A stretch of DNA of 64,000 bases from Conchocele bisecta (GCA_029237695.1 CM055269.1:36131175-36195174), one strand, 5' to 3'; numbered from the stretch's first letter, positions 34,263 to 45,951 are shown. Notes: generated by a model from the letters alone, not told the origin. Numbers and translations are program-made.

Positions 34263-34414
34263 AATATGTTCGGGCCAGTGAAAATTGCTTTCGGGCCCAG
34301 GCTCGAGGTCAAGGCGGGACAAGGCGAGGCATCTGATTCCGCGGAATTCTTGTTTACTTATCTCCCTTTGTTGTTTCGTGCTCTGATTTTGTATCCAAAG
34401 CATAACTCGAACAC

Positions 34415-35469
34415 GCATATACGCATTGCTCTAATGGTCCTCTACCGCCCTGTGCCAAATCCACGTTCGTTCTGCCCCCGTCAGCCCAGGTCAAGGTCAC
34501 ATACTTAGTGCTTCAAAAACATTAACGCTTGGGTAAATATCTTATACTTTCTGTTTTCTTTCATGGATCATGGATCATCTTCATATTTCATATACGCATT
34601 GCTCTAATGGTCCTCTACCGCCCTGTGCCAAATCCACGTTCGTCCTGCCCCACCAATCCCAGGGTCAAGGTCACATACTTGGTGCTTCAAAAAACTTTAA
34701 CGCTCAGGTAAATATCTTATAATTTTTATTTCCATTCACGGATCAACTTCATATTTCATATACGCGTTGCTCTAATGGTCGTCTACCGCCCTGTGCCAAA
34801 TCCACGTTCGTCCTGACCCCGCCAAGCCCAGGTCAAGGTCACATACTTAGTGCTTCAAAAACTTTAACGCTCGGGTAAATAATACTTATAATTTCTGTTT
34901 TCTTTCATGGATCATCTTCATATTTCATATACGCATTGCTCTAATGGTCCTACCTCTACCGCCCTGTGCCAAATCCACGTTCGTCCTGCCCCCGCCAATC
35001 CCAGGGTCAAGGTCACATACTTGGTGCTTCAAAACTTTAATGCTCAGGTAAATATCTTATAATTTTTCTTTCCATTCACGGATCAACTTCATATTTCATA
35101 TATGCGTTGCTCTAATGGTCCTCTACCGCCCTGTGCCAAATCCACGTTCGTCCCGCCCCCGCCAAGCCCAGGGTTAACATCATATACTTAGTGCTTCAAA
35201 AACTTTAATGCTCAGGTAAATATCTTATAATTTCTGTTTTCTTTCACGGATCAGCTTCATATTTCATATAGCATTGCTCTAATGTCCTCTACCGCCCTGT
35301 GCCAAATCCACGTTTGTCCTGCCCCCGCCAAGCCCAGGGTGAAGGTCACATACTTGGTGCTTCAAAAACTTTAACGCTCAGGTAAAAGAAAATTTTGACT
35401 TGCAATTTGGCCTCATTTATTATCAAAGCGATATGTGGGACATCCGTGTTCTATGAACACATTTTCTAG
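34415..35469 (+). mobile_element. Helitron-like element (GGGGCATCCG family) nested in another
   Basis: Six units of about 165 bp (TAATGGTCCTCTACCGCCC, CTTTAACGCTCAGGTAAATA). The 3' end has the GTGTTC-TAT-GAACAC hairpin and CTAG at 35466-35469, then T. The 5' end is not preserved; the join to the host unit is near 34415. Confidence 0.6.
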
Positions 35470-35854
35470 TTTATTAAACTTCACACATGCATAGAAGACG
35501 ACCCAAAGGTGTGTCGCACGTAAGAATGACAACTCTTGCGTCGTTAATTTCTTAGTTATCTCCCTTTGTTGTTTCGTGCACTGATTTCGTGTCTGGAGCA
35601 TAACTCGAACACCCTTTGGAATATTTTCATGAAACTTCACACATGCATAGACCACAACCCTAAAGGTGTGTCCCGCAAGAATGACAACTCTTGCATCACT
35701 AATTCTTTAGTTATCTCCCTTTGTTTTTCCGTCACTGATTTTGTCTCCGGAGCATAACTCGAACACCCTTTTTTCAAACTACTTGTGTATCTGGGGAGGG
35801 GGATACACATGCGCTTGTCGACAAGCGTCCATTTCTAGTTAAATATGATATTTA

Positions 35855-36375
35855 TTAAAGCCCCTATACGGCTCAAGTTGCCGAATTTGGCCTCCTATTG
35901 GGTTTTCCCACACATAAATCCAACAGGTTTCTATTTACACACACTTTGAAACTGTTTTCATTCATTTTGGTACAAAAATGAGTTTGTAGTCGATGAAAAT
36001 ATCAATATTTGTTGATAAACAAACAGCAGGTGCGTGTTTCAAAGCCCGATCGATTTTCCGATAGACGCTCGGGTGAACTCCTCAACTCCCCGATTCGCGG
36101 CCGATGAATTCCGATAGCCGGAGTTTATCGACTCGCTTCCGAGCCGAAGCCGTTGGGTTACGGAAATGAAATTGCCAATATTGACATTTTGCACTGAGTG
36201 GTACACAAAACAAGTTTTTGTTGTCTTCACATTGCAATTAAGATGTAAATCTCAAGACTTGAGATGTATCTATTAGGCAGTATATGTTAGTTTTGTGTAC
36301 TAAATCAGTTGCCAAACATGTTTTTGTGTTTGAAAAAATCGGAAAATTGTAATACTGAGCCGTTCAGGGCCTTTA
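35855..36375. mobile_element. TIR MITE (AAAGCCCCTATACGGCTCA)
   Basis: The left end AAAGCCCCTATACGGCTCA is mirrored at the right by TGAGCCGTTCAGGGCCTTT. The interior has no repeat partner in the window. The GC-rich patch at 36040-36150 has an open reverse frame without a recognisable domain. Confidence 0.5.
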
Positions 36376-36675
36376 AGCTTTTTTACTTATTTCATAAGAA
36401 ACTTGGCAGAGCTTCGTTTCTTATAAAATCTGTAAACTTGTTTAATAAATATCATATAAAAGCATCACTTATGTAAGGTCCACTATATGCGTAATGTCCA
36501 AAATTCTTCACAAATCTTATTTTCGGATGGATTTCAATAATAAAAAAAAAACACTGATAGTTGTTTTTTTTCCTCCAGAGAAAACAGTTTTTAAAAAGTA
36601 AGCTGAATGTCCACTAGATGTCACTGCATGTACCCTTATCAATGAAGTCTTTGGTCTCCTGCTGATGTGTCTCTT

Positions 36676-36841
36676 ATTATAGGAATGAATGGCATTTTTG
36701 TGGAATTTATCGGGGTATAAACTTTGAAAAGTCGCGGGAATACTGGACGAAGGCCGGAAGGCCTCGTCCAGTATTCCCGCGACTTTTCCAAGTTTATATC
36801 CCCGATAAATTCAACAAAAAGGCCATTCATTCCTTATAATT
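36676..36841. repeat. Long hairpin, arms about 80 bp
   Basis: ATAGGAATGAATGGC on the left is mirrored by GGCCATTCATTCCTTAT on the right. The inner arms contain GTCGCGGGAATACTGGACGA and its complement around GGCCGGAAGGCC. This is probably a MITE. Confidence 0.6.
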
Positions 36842-37112
36842 CCAGCATTTGAAATAAATGTTTATTTTCCCTTTTCTTAAGAATTATTTTAACTGCACCT
36901 CACGGTTACGGAAAGTAGTTCGGTGTGGGAGTTTACTGGGATATAAATTTTGGACAGAGACTTGCTACGGGTATATCAAATGTTAGGGAATTGTGTAAAT
37001 ATTTTTGTGCTGGAATTATGACCCAATGTTGCATTGGTTTTCAAGAATACAGTCTGTACATGATCAGGGGGCCGTTTCACTAAACTTCAAGAATACAGTC
37101 TGTACATGATCA

Positions 37113-37356
37113 GGGGGCTGTTTCACTAAACTTCGCAAGACTAAAATGTTTGTAAGTGCAAAATTATGATAGTCTGCAAATTTCACATTAACACTGTTTT
37201 CCTGTAAACAATTACTGGATTTACATTTTTTGAGCATCGGCTGCATATGCAGCCTATGCTCAATAAATGTAAATCCATCAATCGAAATTTCGAGACGATC
37301 CTAAATTTGCACTTACGAACATTTTAGTCGTACAAAGTTTAGTGAAACAGTCCCCA
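37113..37356. mobile_element. TIR MITE (GGGCTGTTTCACTAAACTT)
   Basis: The left end GGGGGCTGTTTCACTAAACTT-type sequence is mirrored by AGTTTAGTGAAACAGTCCCC. The centre has GAGCATCGGCTGCATATGCA with its complement. The left end is duplicated just upstream (37043-37112). Confidence 0.6.
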
Positions 37357-37683
37357 GGATACTAGTAAATAGTTGATAGTGACAATAGTTTTCTTCATTA
37401 TACATTATATAGTGGTAGTTTTGAATGTGATTGAATATGATGTAGCTGATTATGTTACTGTTTCAATATCATCTCTACTGATCTCCACATAGTCTAAGAA
37501 ATGGGAATAGTCACGAAAATCGTCTTCCTAAGTGGAGTAATTGAAAAATATTAGCAAATTTCATGGAATTGTACATAAATGGCGGCCATCTTGGATAACA
37601 AAGGGGTTGAGGCAGTAATGTTATTGGTGCAATGTTATCGCATTGCATTTATTCATGGTCGAAAATTATTTTTATACTCTTAA

Positions 37684-37916
37684 CTCTTTGCATGCTAGCG
37701 GCGAAGATATCCGCCAACCGAATTAGGAGTATATGTTTTATTTCTCTCTGTAAATATGTCTTGAAATTTCATTAGAATTGAGTCCTCAGGACTCAATTCT
37801 AATGAAATTCCAAGACATATTCATGATATTTACCGGGAGAAATACAAGAAAATATGATTTTTTGTCAACTAGTTTTGAACTATTTATAGCCCACAAGTTT
37901 CCCAGCATGCAAAGAG
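37684..37916. mobile_element. TTAA MITE (CTCTTTGCATGC family), complete
   Basis: TTAA (37680-37683) then CTCTTTGCATGCTAGC. The end is CAGCATGCAAAGAG then TTAA (37917-37920). The centre is the hairpin ATTAGAATTGAGTCCTCAGG and its complement. CTC ends plus TTAA fit a piggyBac-like origin. Confidence 0.65.
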
Positions 37917-38219
37917 TTAAGCATGTGTTTCTAACAACACTGCCCTCAGCTTTGTAGTAATATGTTACCCTAGCTTTGTGCCCTCGCATGCAGGGGGTAT
38001 TTCCATTGCTTACTGACATTCTTATTTTCCCCTCGCTGATAGTCAAGAGGAGATATAGCGTTAGTCCACGCATGCACACACGTACATAAATGTGCATCCG
38101 TACGTTCGTAACACCTTTCATTTTTCAATAACTCATGAACCGCTTTACCGATTTTGGATGGTTGTTTGTTTTGCATTCGGGCTCAGGCGAACACGATGTC
38201 GTAAATTAATAAGATTTGC

Positions 38220-38922
38220 CTGGTTTTGATACTGGAGGAGGCATTTTGTGTTACCATTGTCCGTCCGTCACCAACATTGTAACTCGTAAAACTTAACTGT
38301 ACTGGAAACAAACCTTAAACTTAGTACATGTATGTAGCTTCCTTATGATGATATATGAACAAAGTTTATTTCTATTTTTGATTCGACCCCCAGGTCATGG
38401 ATTATCTCACCCTTTACGACTTGGAATTTCCCAATTTTGCCTTGTAACTGGTAAAACGTTTAAACTGTAATAGCTACAGACTTGGTATGTAGCTTCCTTA
38501 TTATGCGCAAAGTTTATTTCGATTTTTGATTCGACCCTCGGTTCATGGATTATCATGGATAATTTTGCCTTATAACTCGTAAAACTTTTAAACCATACTA
38601 GCTACAGACCTGAAACTTGGTAGTTAGCTTCCTTATGATGAGTAGATGCGCAAAGTTTATATTGATCTTTATTCGACCCCCGGGTCATGGATTATCTGCC
38701 CCTTTTCGACTTAGAATTTGGCAATTTTGCCTTGTAACTCGTAAAACTTTTAAACTGTAATAGCTACAGACCTGAAACTTATGATGATTAGATTCGGAAA
38801 TTTTGATTTTTGATTTGGCCCCCTGGTCATGGATTATCTTCCCCTTTTGAACTTAGATTTATTCTTTGTTTGCTATTAAAGCAGTAGGTCGGGCATCCAT
38901 GTTCTACGAACACATTTCCTAG
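38220..38922 (+). mobile_element. Helitron-like element (GGGGCATCCG family)
   Basis: GATACTGGAGGAGGCATTTTG start, GTCCGTCCGTCACC, four diverged units, and an end with GTTCTACGAACAC then CTAG (38919-38922) and T. Confidence 0.6.
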
Positions 38923-38939
38923 TTCTCTTTGGGTCTTGG

Positions 38940-39195
38940 TTACCTGGGAGTTGAATTGGGTTATTTCCGATTATAAAAGTATTACGATTAGTGCTGATCC
39001 TACTGCTTTTGGGAGGGGCCAAGTGATTCTGGTGTCAGATTAGGATTATTCTGATTTCAGGGCTGATTATATCGTTTTTTATTGTAAATATTCAGTTTTG
39101 ATTATTTGATCCCCCCCCCCCCCTTTGTACAGGTAATATATGGGATTTAGTACTAAACACATGGCCTTAGCTGTTGATAGGCCATTAAACCCACA
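38940..39195 (+). mobile_element. SINE-like body fragment (same family as 45952-46369)
   Basis: ATTTCAGGGCTGATTATATC and CCTTAGCTGTTGATAGGCC match the SINE at 45952. A C-run lies near 39110. A further tail with AAACAAACAAAAC is at 39870-39920. Confidence 0.5.
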
Positions 39196-40300
39196 CGCTA
39201 TTACCACCGCTATTATTGCCTGAAATATTGCATTTTTCACCATCATGCGCCAATAATTAATTTACGCATTTATTTCAGTGTTGAATGCCCATTTGTGCAT
39301 TTGTACTCATTTTGCCATTACATAAATATCAGTTGTCGAGCATGCATAGACCTTGAATTTGCGTAAGAATTTCATAAAAAAAAATCAAAAAAAAATTCCT
39401 ACTTTATCCCTACTTTTTGTTGGAAAAAGTGCCCTACTTTTTCCCTACTTTTTGTAGATTGGCCAGTTGAAAAGAAATAAAAATGATTATGGAAACAAAT
39501 CTAGAACAGCCATCTGAATGAAAACAGATAAAAATGGCTAAAACATGATGTTAACCATGTTAAGTTATATTAGATTACATACATGTACACACATGTATAA
39601 TACAAACACATAATTATACCTGACTGCAACGAGTTGTGGGAGGTATACTGGAGTCAGGTTGTCTGCCCGTCACTAAACCTTACCGCTCGGGTAAATGGCT
39701 TATAATTTCATGCTTTCCATGCTTGGATCTGCTTCATATTGCTTCTTATTGCTTCATATTAAAATTGTTTTATTTCACACATGCATTGCTCCAATGGTCC
39801 TCTACCACCCTGTGACAAATCCACATTCATGCTGCCCCCCGCTAAGCCCATGGTCAAGGTCCAGCCTTAAATTACCTTAGCTGTTGATAGGCCGTTACAC
39901 ACCATTAAACAAACAAAACAGTTACTATCATCTATGTTCCTTGAAAGATTACTTAAATATTTCAACACATCATACTTGTGGACAAAATGTTACACAGCCA
40001 TGCTGCCCTTAATATTATCTTGACCTTTTGACCTTGACAACTTTGAACTTGTTCATACATTAAGAAGTTCGACATGTTTGAAGGGACCTCATTCACTTCA
40101 TTTCAGTATTTCTTGGATGATGATTTTTGTTTTTATCGCCACAGTGACTGGGTTAATAAAAGAGGTACCTCGGTGAGTGAACCTTGTACATGTAAGAGAC
40201 AATTGTATGAACTGATGTTAAGAGAAATTATACAGAATTATTATGCATAGTTTTGAGATGTTGACATTTCACTGTTGGTGTCAGTTTTTTCCCCACCTGA
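39196..40300. other. Intron sequence with short repeat fragments
   Basis: Contains a partial TATACTGGAGTCAGGTTGTC Helitron-like start with one unit (39640-39865), then a SINE tail (39870-39920). 39930-40300 shows nothing recognisable. Confidence 0.4.
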
Positions 40301-40305
40301 TATGT

Positions 40306-40550
40306 GTCTGAGACTGGAGAAATTTGGCTTATGGGCTTTGCGACCAGTGTAGATCCAGACCAGCCTGTGTATCCGCACAGTCTGATCAGGATCTGCACCG
40401 TTCGCTATTCCATCAATGAAACATCTTTCATGATTCTAGCAAACAATACAGATCGTTATCAGGCTATGGGAGTGTGCTATTTTATCCAGAACTACACTGG
40501 TCACAAATCCCATAAGCCCTATTTCTCCAGTGACAGCCACAAATGTCCAT
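40306..40550. mobile_element. TIR MITE (GACTGGAGAAAT) just upstream of exon d
   Basis: The left end GACTGGAGAAATTTGGCTTA is mirrored by CATAAGCCCTATTTCTCCAG. The inner motif CAGTCTGATCAGGATCTGCA is shared with copies at 58626-58872 and 61150-61370. It ends about 45 bp before exon d. Confidence 0.65.
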
Positions 40551-40591
40551 GTAGCTTAGAATGGCCGTTTCAAGAGGTGGCAATGTTTCAG

Positions 40592-40696
40592 CACCAACAC
40601 CACCATCACGACACCGCCACAAGTGTGATGGAGAGCTTTGGCAAGCTGTTTAGTGGAGTTAGTTTTTCTTCTCACCACTCGGGCCACCCACCATCT
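40592..40696 (+). CDS. Galectin exon d: His/Ser-rich linker
   Basis: Encodes 35 codons beginning HQHHHHDTATSVMESFGKLF and continuing with a Ser/His/Gly/Pro-rich tail ending SGHPPS. It has no fold of its own that I recognise. It continues the His/Gly tail of exon c (HHHGGG) and leads into the Pro/Gly exon e. The acceptor is GGCAATGTTTCAG and the donor TCT|GTAAGT; it is 105 nt with phase 0 at both ends, so skipping it would not shift the frame. The upstream part of the same open frame (40304-40550) is a MITE, not coding. Assignment to the galectin rests on strand, phase, composition and position, not on homology to a domain. Confidence 0.72.
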
Positions 40697-40799
40697 GTAA
40701 GTCCATCTTGATGCATTAATGCACATCAGTTTGAGCCTTATTAAAGTCTACTTTTATTGAGCACAAAGGTTAATAAACATAATCCATGGCCATGTAATT

Positions 40800-42055
40800 T
40801 TTGTCGAGCCCACTCGCGGAAGCTACATCACAATTTGTTTGTGTTTGTATGTGCGTCCGTCTGGATTCTGCATTAATGTTTTTACATACCTTATATCTCC
40901 ACAACCCTTTCTCTGATTTACTTAGAACGTCAAATACTTCTTTATCATCATCCATATTTTCATTCTATAGCCCAGCAATGCGGCCATCATGCCCATGGTC
41001 AAGGTGGAATGACTGCATTAAAGGTTTTGCAAAATCTGCATTAAAGTTTGTATATATCTCAACAAATCTTACTCGGATATACTTCAAATACTTCTTTACA
41101 ATCATCCATATTTTGATTCTATAGCCCACCGATGTGGCCCACATGCCTACAGTCTAGGTCAAATGACTTGAAATTTGTGTTAATACATACATTATATCTC
41201 CACAACCCTTACCCCGATTTATTTCAAACTCCATTTACTTCTTTTTTGTCCTCCATAGTTATGCCCCACCACGATAGTGAAGATGGCATTTAGTCTTACC
41301 CTTGTCTGTCCATCCCGTCCATCCATCCTGTCCGTCACATTCTTTAATGCTTGTGTAAATGTCTTTTGTAATTTAGGTTTCCTTACACGGATCTGCTTCA
41401 TATTTCATACAAGCATTGCTCTAATGGTCCTCTTCCCCCTGTGACAAATTCACGTTCATCACTCCTCCACTAAGCCCAGGGTCAAAGTCACATACTTGTT
41501 ACGTCAAAAACTTTAACCCTTGGGTAAATATCTTATAATATCTGTTTCCTTACACGGATCTGCTTCATATTGAATACATGCATTGCTCTACTGGTCCTCT
41601 ACTGCCCTATGACAAATCGACATTTGTTAAGACCCTGGTCAAGGTCACCTACACAGTGTGTCAAAAACTTTAACGCTCAGGTTAATGTCTTAATTATAAT
41701 TTCTGTTTCCTTCCACGGACCTGCTTCATATTTCATACATGCATTGCTCTCATGGTCCTCTACCGCCCCGTGACAAATGCACATTTTATATGATCTCCAT
41801 TTCCGATTAAACTTTTCTAACAAGGGCCGCTTTATACTTTCAAAGCAGTAATAGGGGCATCCGTATTCTACAAACACATTTCTAGTTTCATTCTATAGCC
41901 CACTCATGCTGCCCCAGGCCCATGGTCAAGGTGAAATGACTTTTGAAATTCACACTATATTTATTACTTACATACTTTATATCTTCACAACCCTTACTCA
42001 GATATACTTCAGACTTCAAATAAATACACTCTGAGACCATCAAATGCCTCAGTGG
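40800..42055 (+). mobile_element. Repeat element TGTCGAGCCCACTCGCGG, split by a Helitron-like element
   Basis: Starts GTCGAGCCCACTCGCGGAAG. Units of about 180 bp (CCTTATATCTCCACAACCC, CATCCATATTTTCATTCTAT) occur before and after the insertion at 41258-41885. It ends AGTGGGCTCGACAATTCAG. Related elements are at 60002-60850 and 62798-63115. Confidence 0.6.
41258..41885 (+). mobile_element. Helitron-like element (GGGGCATCCG family), nested
   Basis: ATGCCCCACCACGATAGTGA start and three units, ending TTCTACAAACACATTTCTAG (CTAG at 41882-41885), followed by T. The surrounding element's TTTCATTCTATAGCCCA unit resumes after it. Confidence 0.65.
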
Positions 42056-42409
42056 GCTCGACAATTCAGACTACCCCCATCAGGTGAAATAAAATATATA
42101 GTGGAACCTGTGCTAAAGACCACCTCCGAATAACAATTCCCTGTACCATTCCCTGTCTATAGCAGCCATGCTTTTGCTTTCCCAATTACTCGATTACATA
42201 AATGACCCTGCAAATATAAACCACCTGTGACAAAATGGCTTGCCTTTATTCACAGCTTTGACTGCATGTACACTGAGCGTTCTACTGGCACTTTATTAAA
42301 GAATTATCAAAGTAATATCCAATTTATTTATTTAATGGTATTTATCGGCCTATTAACATCTAAGGTCATTTTAGGCCTGGTTAAGTCGAATCCTATAGTT
42401 CACCTGTTG

Positions 42410-42515
42410 TGATGGGGGAAAATCCCAAAGTCATAAGTGGATATTTACAGAAAAAATATATAGTTATAGTCCTGAAATTAGAATAACCTGACCTGGTGCC
42501 GGTGTAACTGGAAAT
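42410..42515 (-). mobile_element. SINE-like body fragment, reverse
   Basis: Reverse complement of the 46130-46260 part of the SINE (GAATAACCTGACCTGGTGCC and AAAATCCCAAAGTCA). The tail is absent. Confidence 0.45.
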
Positions 42516-43456
42516 CTTCCCCCACCCTGGGCTTAAGCCTATGAAATATTCCCCCTAGCCTGGAAATCCCCCCCCCCCCCATCACCACCTTCACATACAC
42601 TGTCCACAAAACTTTTAATGTATTTTCATATACATTGTTGATATTGTGCTCAGGAGCATACACAATGCACATGCTAGAACCAGTCTGTTGGTAACAGAGG
42701 ACGTAATATCCCTATAGTCATAATGTATGTCTGCTTGTGGAGAAGTATGTGAATAGGCGAGGCAGCATTTTCTATAAAAGAGCTATCCAATTTAGTATAA
42801 TATCTATACAAACATTTTCACTTGATCATGTGATATTCTTGTCTATCAAGGGACTTACACTATGCATATGGTAGATTGGGTAGGGGTGTGAGGGAGGTGA
42901 TTTTTTATGTTCCCCTTTCTTATACTACCAAATGACACACATTGTGCCTATGTGCACATGTTTGGTGGGAAATAATTCTGCTTTGTAGCATTCAAACACA
43001 AACTTTTGGGTGGGGGGAGAATTTCCAGGGTCGGGGGGGGGGGGGGAGAGAATTTCCTAGGGTCGAGCCTGTAAATATTCCCCGGGGGGGAATATTTCCA
43101 GGCTCGACCGCGTGGGAAGATTTCCAGGGGGGAGAATTTCCTGTGACACCGGGTCCTCACCACTGTAGAGTCACTTAGCCCCAATCCATAATAGTAATAT
43201 GATTAGTACATGTACTAATCTTACTACCGTTACTTTTATAATTTACCCTTCGCATCGCATGCTTCCAACGAACCACGTACAACTAAATAATATCCAAATA
43301 GTTAAATCCACGGGAATGCTAACAGATGTTACATGTATGATGTTTATGGCACGACTGATGCGACAGGGAAGTGAACAAGCTAATTAATACATTATATTTT
43401 ATGCGATATTTTAAAGTAGTAAATAGTCCAGATGGTCCAATTTTTGTTCCCGATGA
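42516..43456. other. Intron sequence with G/C-run inverted repeats
   Basis: GGAAATCTTCCCCCACCC and GGAAATCCCCCCCC near 42510-42580 are mirrored by GGGGAGAATTTCC motifs at 43015-43145, with several G runs of 6-13 that could form G-quadruplexes. No gene was seen. Confidence 0.4.
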
Positions 43457-43765
43457 CAGGGCTCCAGATAAGGAATTAGTAATTGAGTATTGGCACTCCA
43501 TCATTTCTGAAGCAATTGGGTATTTCAAAATTTTAATTGGGTAAAATAAAATCACACTACTGTTACACATCAACAGACAGTAATTATTGAATAGTTTGCT
43601 TCGAAATGAAAACACATCTTGGTATTTCATTAGAATTATCTACTTGGAGACAATTTTAATGAAATACCAAGATGTGTTTTCATGGAAAATAAGAAAAATA
43701 TGCTATATTTGTGGTCTGTTTATTGTTTTCTGCAGCATGATAAATGTACCACAAAATTTATATGC
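43457..43765. mobile_element. hAT-like MITE (CAGGGCTCCAGATAAG family), truncated
   Basis: CAGGGCTCCAGATAAGG start and the family's central hairpin (ATCTACTTGGAGAC loop), broken off after GCATGATAAATGTACCACAA, where a Helitron-like fragment (43768-43915) is joined. Confidence 0.6.
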
Positions 43766-43767
43766 TT

Positions 43768-43915
43768 CATATTTAATACAAGCTTTGCTCTAATTGTCCT
43801 CACAAATCCACGTTTTAAATTATCTCCATTTCCGATTAAACTTTTTTAACAAAGGCCGTTTTATACTGTCAAAGCAGTAAGTGGGGCATCCGTGCTCTAC
43901 GAACACATTTTCTAA
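43768..43915 (+). mobile_element. Helitron-like 3' fragment (GGGGCATCCG family)
   Basis: GCTTTGCTCTAATTGTCCTC to GTGGGGCATCCGTGCTCTAC, ending ACACATTTTCTAA, so the terminal CTAG has decayed to CTAA. Confidence 0.5.
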
Positions 43916-43958
43916 TTGTAATTCATGGACTGATTTTACATATGTTAACTCATTGCAT

Positions 43959-44184
43959 GCTAGCGGCGAAAATATCCGCCAAACGAATTAGGAGTATATG
44001 TTTCATTTCTCTCTGTAAATATGTCTTGAAATTTCATTAGAATTGTGTCCTCCGGACACAATTCTAATGAAATTCCAAGACATATCCATGACATTTATAA
44101 GGAGAGATAAAAGAAAATATAATGAATTGTCATCTGCTATTTTTGAACTATTTATAGCCCACAAATTTCCCAGCATGCAAAGAG
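43959..44184. mobile_element. TTAA MITE (CTCTTTGCATGC family), copy at the LINE start
   Basis: TTAA (43955-43958), CTCATTGCATGCTAGC, centre ATTAGAATTGTGTCCTCCGG hairpin, end CAGCATGCAAAGAG, TTAA (44185-44188). Confidence 0.65.
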
Positions 44185-44194
44185 TTAAACACTA

Positions 44195-44717
44195 ACCATA
44201 CATTATATTGTGCTTTTGTTGATTTTTCTAAAGCATTTGGTTATGTGGTAATAGACATAATGTGGTATAATCTTATAAAACTCGGTGTTCGAGGAGAATA
44301 TTAAATATCATAATGTCTATGCACAAAATGGCTAAATCTAGAGTGAAATGTAACAACCAGTACAGTGAAGAAGTTATTTGTCACACTGGTGTGCAACTAG
44401 GCGAGTGCCTATCTCCATTTATATTTGTAATGTACCTAAATGATTTAGAACATGACAATGTCATAAAAGGTACGAGTGGTATAGATATAGACTCACTGAA
44501 ATTGTTTTTATTACTACATGTATATGCAGATGATATTGTAACTTTCGCAGAATCTTAAAATGGTGTGCAACATGGATTGAATATTTTACATGAATATATA
44601 TATATTGTCAAAGATGGCGTCTGAATGTAAACTCTCTAAAAACAAAAATATGGTATTTAGAAAAGGTGGTTGTTGCGAAGAAACATTGTGTTTACCTATG
44701 GTGATATGGAGATAACA
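44195..44717 (+). pseudogene. Dead LINE: reverse transcriptase fragment
   Basis: Translation with frameshifts and stops shows the RT core of a non-LTR retrotransposon: CAFVDFSKAF near the start, then SRVKCNNQ, GVQLGECLSPFIF, MYLNDLE and the catalytic box YADDIV (near 44525). After a stop the frame continues as NGVQHGLNILHEY and a TYGDMEI segment. Both catalytic aspartates of the A box and YADD box are visible, but stops after LGVRGEY and AES show it is inactive. It most resembles Jockey/CR1-like molluscan LINEs; the clade is uncertain. The reading is broken by the TIR element at 44718. Confidence 0.75.
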
Positions 44718-45613
44718 TATGTAAATATTGTCTTGTTACTGTACACTATATGGTATATTGAGTTGCCATCTCCGCCATCTTTGTATGTACAAGCCATCGT
44801 ACAATTTCACCACTTTGTGCGTTTGACACATACAGCAAATAATATGACAGTAAACCAAATAAAGTTTGGTGCAATACATAATAGACATATCAATGGTCTA
44901 GTAACATAAGGTCGTAACTGCTATATGCTACTAGACCATCGATATATGAAAACTGTAACCTATAAATATTATGCCAGCAAACTATACAAAAGACGAGATA
45001 TCTGAGCGTTTCTCCCATCAATCTCAAAATATAGTTTGATGTGTAAACTTTTCAATCTGATGCACAGCCTATGTTAGTGTACACGTTGCCCATAGGTAAA
45101 GCCATATTTACTCGCGTAGTAGGTGAGTAGACACCAGGGACAATATACTCCAGTAACTGCTTACATGTCACAGAATTTGATAGCTAATAACAGAGTACAG
45201 TAGTGGGTATATATATGGTATGTGTTGTGTGGTTTGCCAGGTAAAATGATACATTGTGCGATTTACTGTGTATGAGGCTATCTGGTTGTTCATTTTGTTC
45301 GAAACACAGGTACACATCATATTTTACAGTTTGATGTATAGATAGGAGTCCGTTCTCCTGGCTTTTCTACATGTGATTAGCTACATTATAGCTTTATGTT
45401 CTACTTCACATTTTGAGTTCTTTGTCAAACAGCAGAACAGGTGAAAGTGGCTGATGACTGGAACACACAAAGGTGGCCGACTTGGCCACTCCATGTGCCG
45501 TATTGGATACAGTAACGAGGCAGTATTCACATATCTGTTATACATATATTCTATGACATTTATAAATCAATTATCTTTGAATCAAACGATGATCATGTCT
45601 AGAACGGGTCCTT
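44718..45613. mobile_element. TIR element inserted in the LINE
   Basis: The left end TTACTGTACACTATATGG with TTTCACCACTTTGTGCGTTT is mirrored by GAACAGGTGAAAGTGGCTGA and the right end down to TCTAGAACGGGTCC. It matches the lone end at 5340-5640. It contains a CTAGTAACATAAGGTCG/GCTACTAGACCATCGAT palindrome (44890-44945). Some LINE sequence is missing at the junction. Confidence 0.55.
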
Positions 45614-45951
45614 AATATTAAATACTTATATAAATTTGTTGATGTGCCTGCTAAGAAAATACTAGATCTATTTGACAAACTTATTATACCTGTTTTATAT
45701 TATGGCTCAGAGGTATGGGGTTTCACACAGGCACAAAATATTCAAAGTGTTCAACATAGCTTCTGCAAACGAATATTGAGTGTAGACAAAATGATTTTAT
45801 ATATGGAGAGCCTGGGCATACAAATTTGATAATACGTAACGTTGATATTTAAAAAATATGAAATATTGGTTCAAATTGTGTTATAGCGGTAACTTGATGC
45901 ATAACAAGCTTATATATGAACTACATGTAAATGACATACAAAGGTATCCAG
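45614..45951 (+). pseudogene. Dead LINE: segment after the RT domain
   Basis: Resumes with a frame reading LYKFVDVPAKKILDLFDKLI, then VLYYGSEVWGF, QHSFCKRILSV and, after a stop, KYWFKLCYSG. The LNYGSEVWG-type motif and the FCKRxLxV motif lie C-terminal to the RT in Jockey/CR1-like elements. It ends where a SINE is inserted. Confidence 0.7.

Larger units (their letters stand above)
32616..35838 (+). mobile_element. Helitron-like element, GTATCCCCCGGACTACC family, with insertions
   Basis: Starts GTATCCCCCGGACTACCGTC, with its complement next to it, then CGCGTCCGCGGTCCGCGTCC. It has four units of about 160 bp (GAGCATAACTCGACCACCC, GGTGTGTCGCGCACAAGAA). The same units return at 35473-35770, and the element ends GCGCTTGTCGACAAGCGT, then CTAG (35835-35838) and T. 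The middle holds unrelated sequence (33330-34400) and a second Helitron-like element (34415-35469). Confidence 0.6.

Noticed and set aside
40304..40591. Upstream part of the open frame that contains exon d (reading TGEIWLMGFATSVDPDQP)
   Set aside because: It is the MITE at 40306-40550, also found at 58626 with the same frame (MGLMGFATSVDPDQ); only the part after the TTTCAG acceptor is taken as exon.
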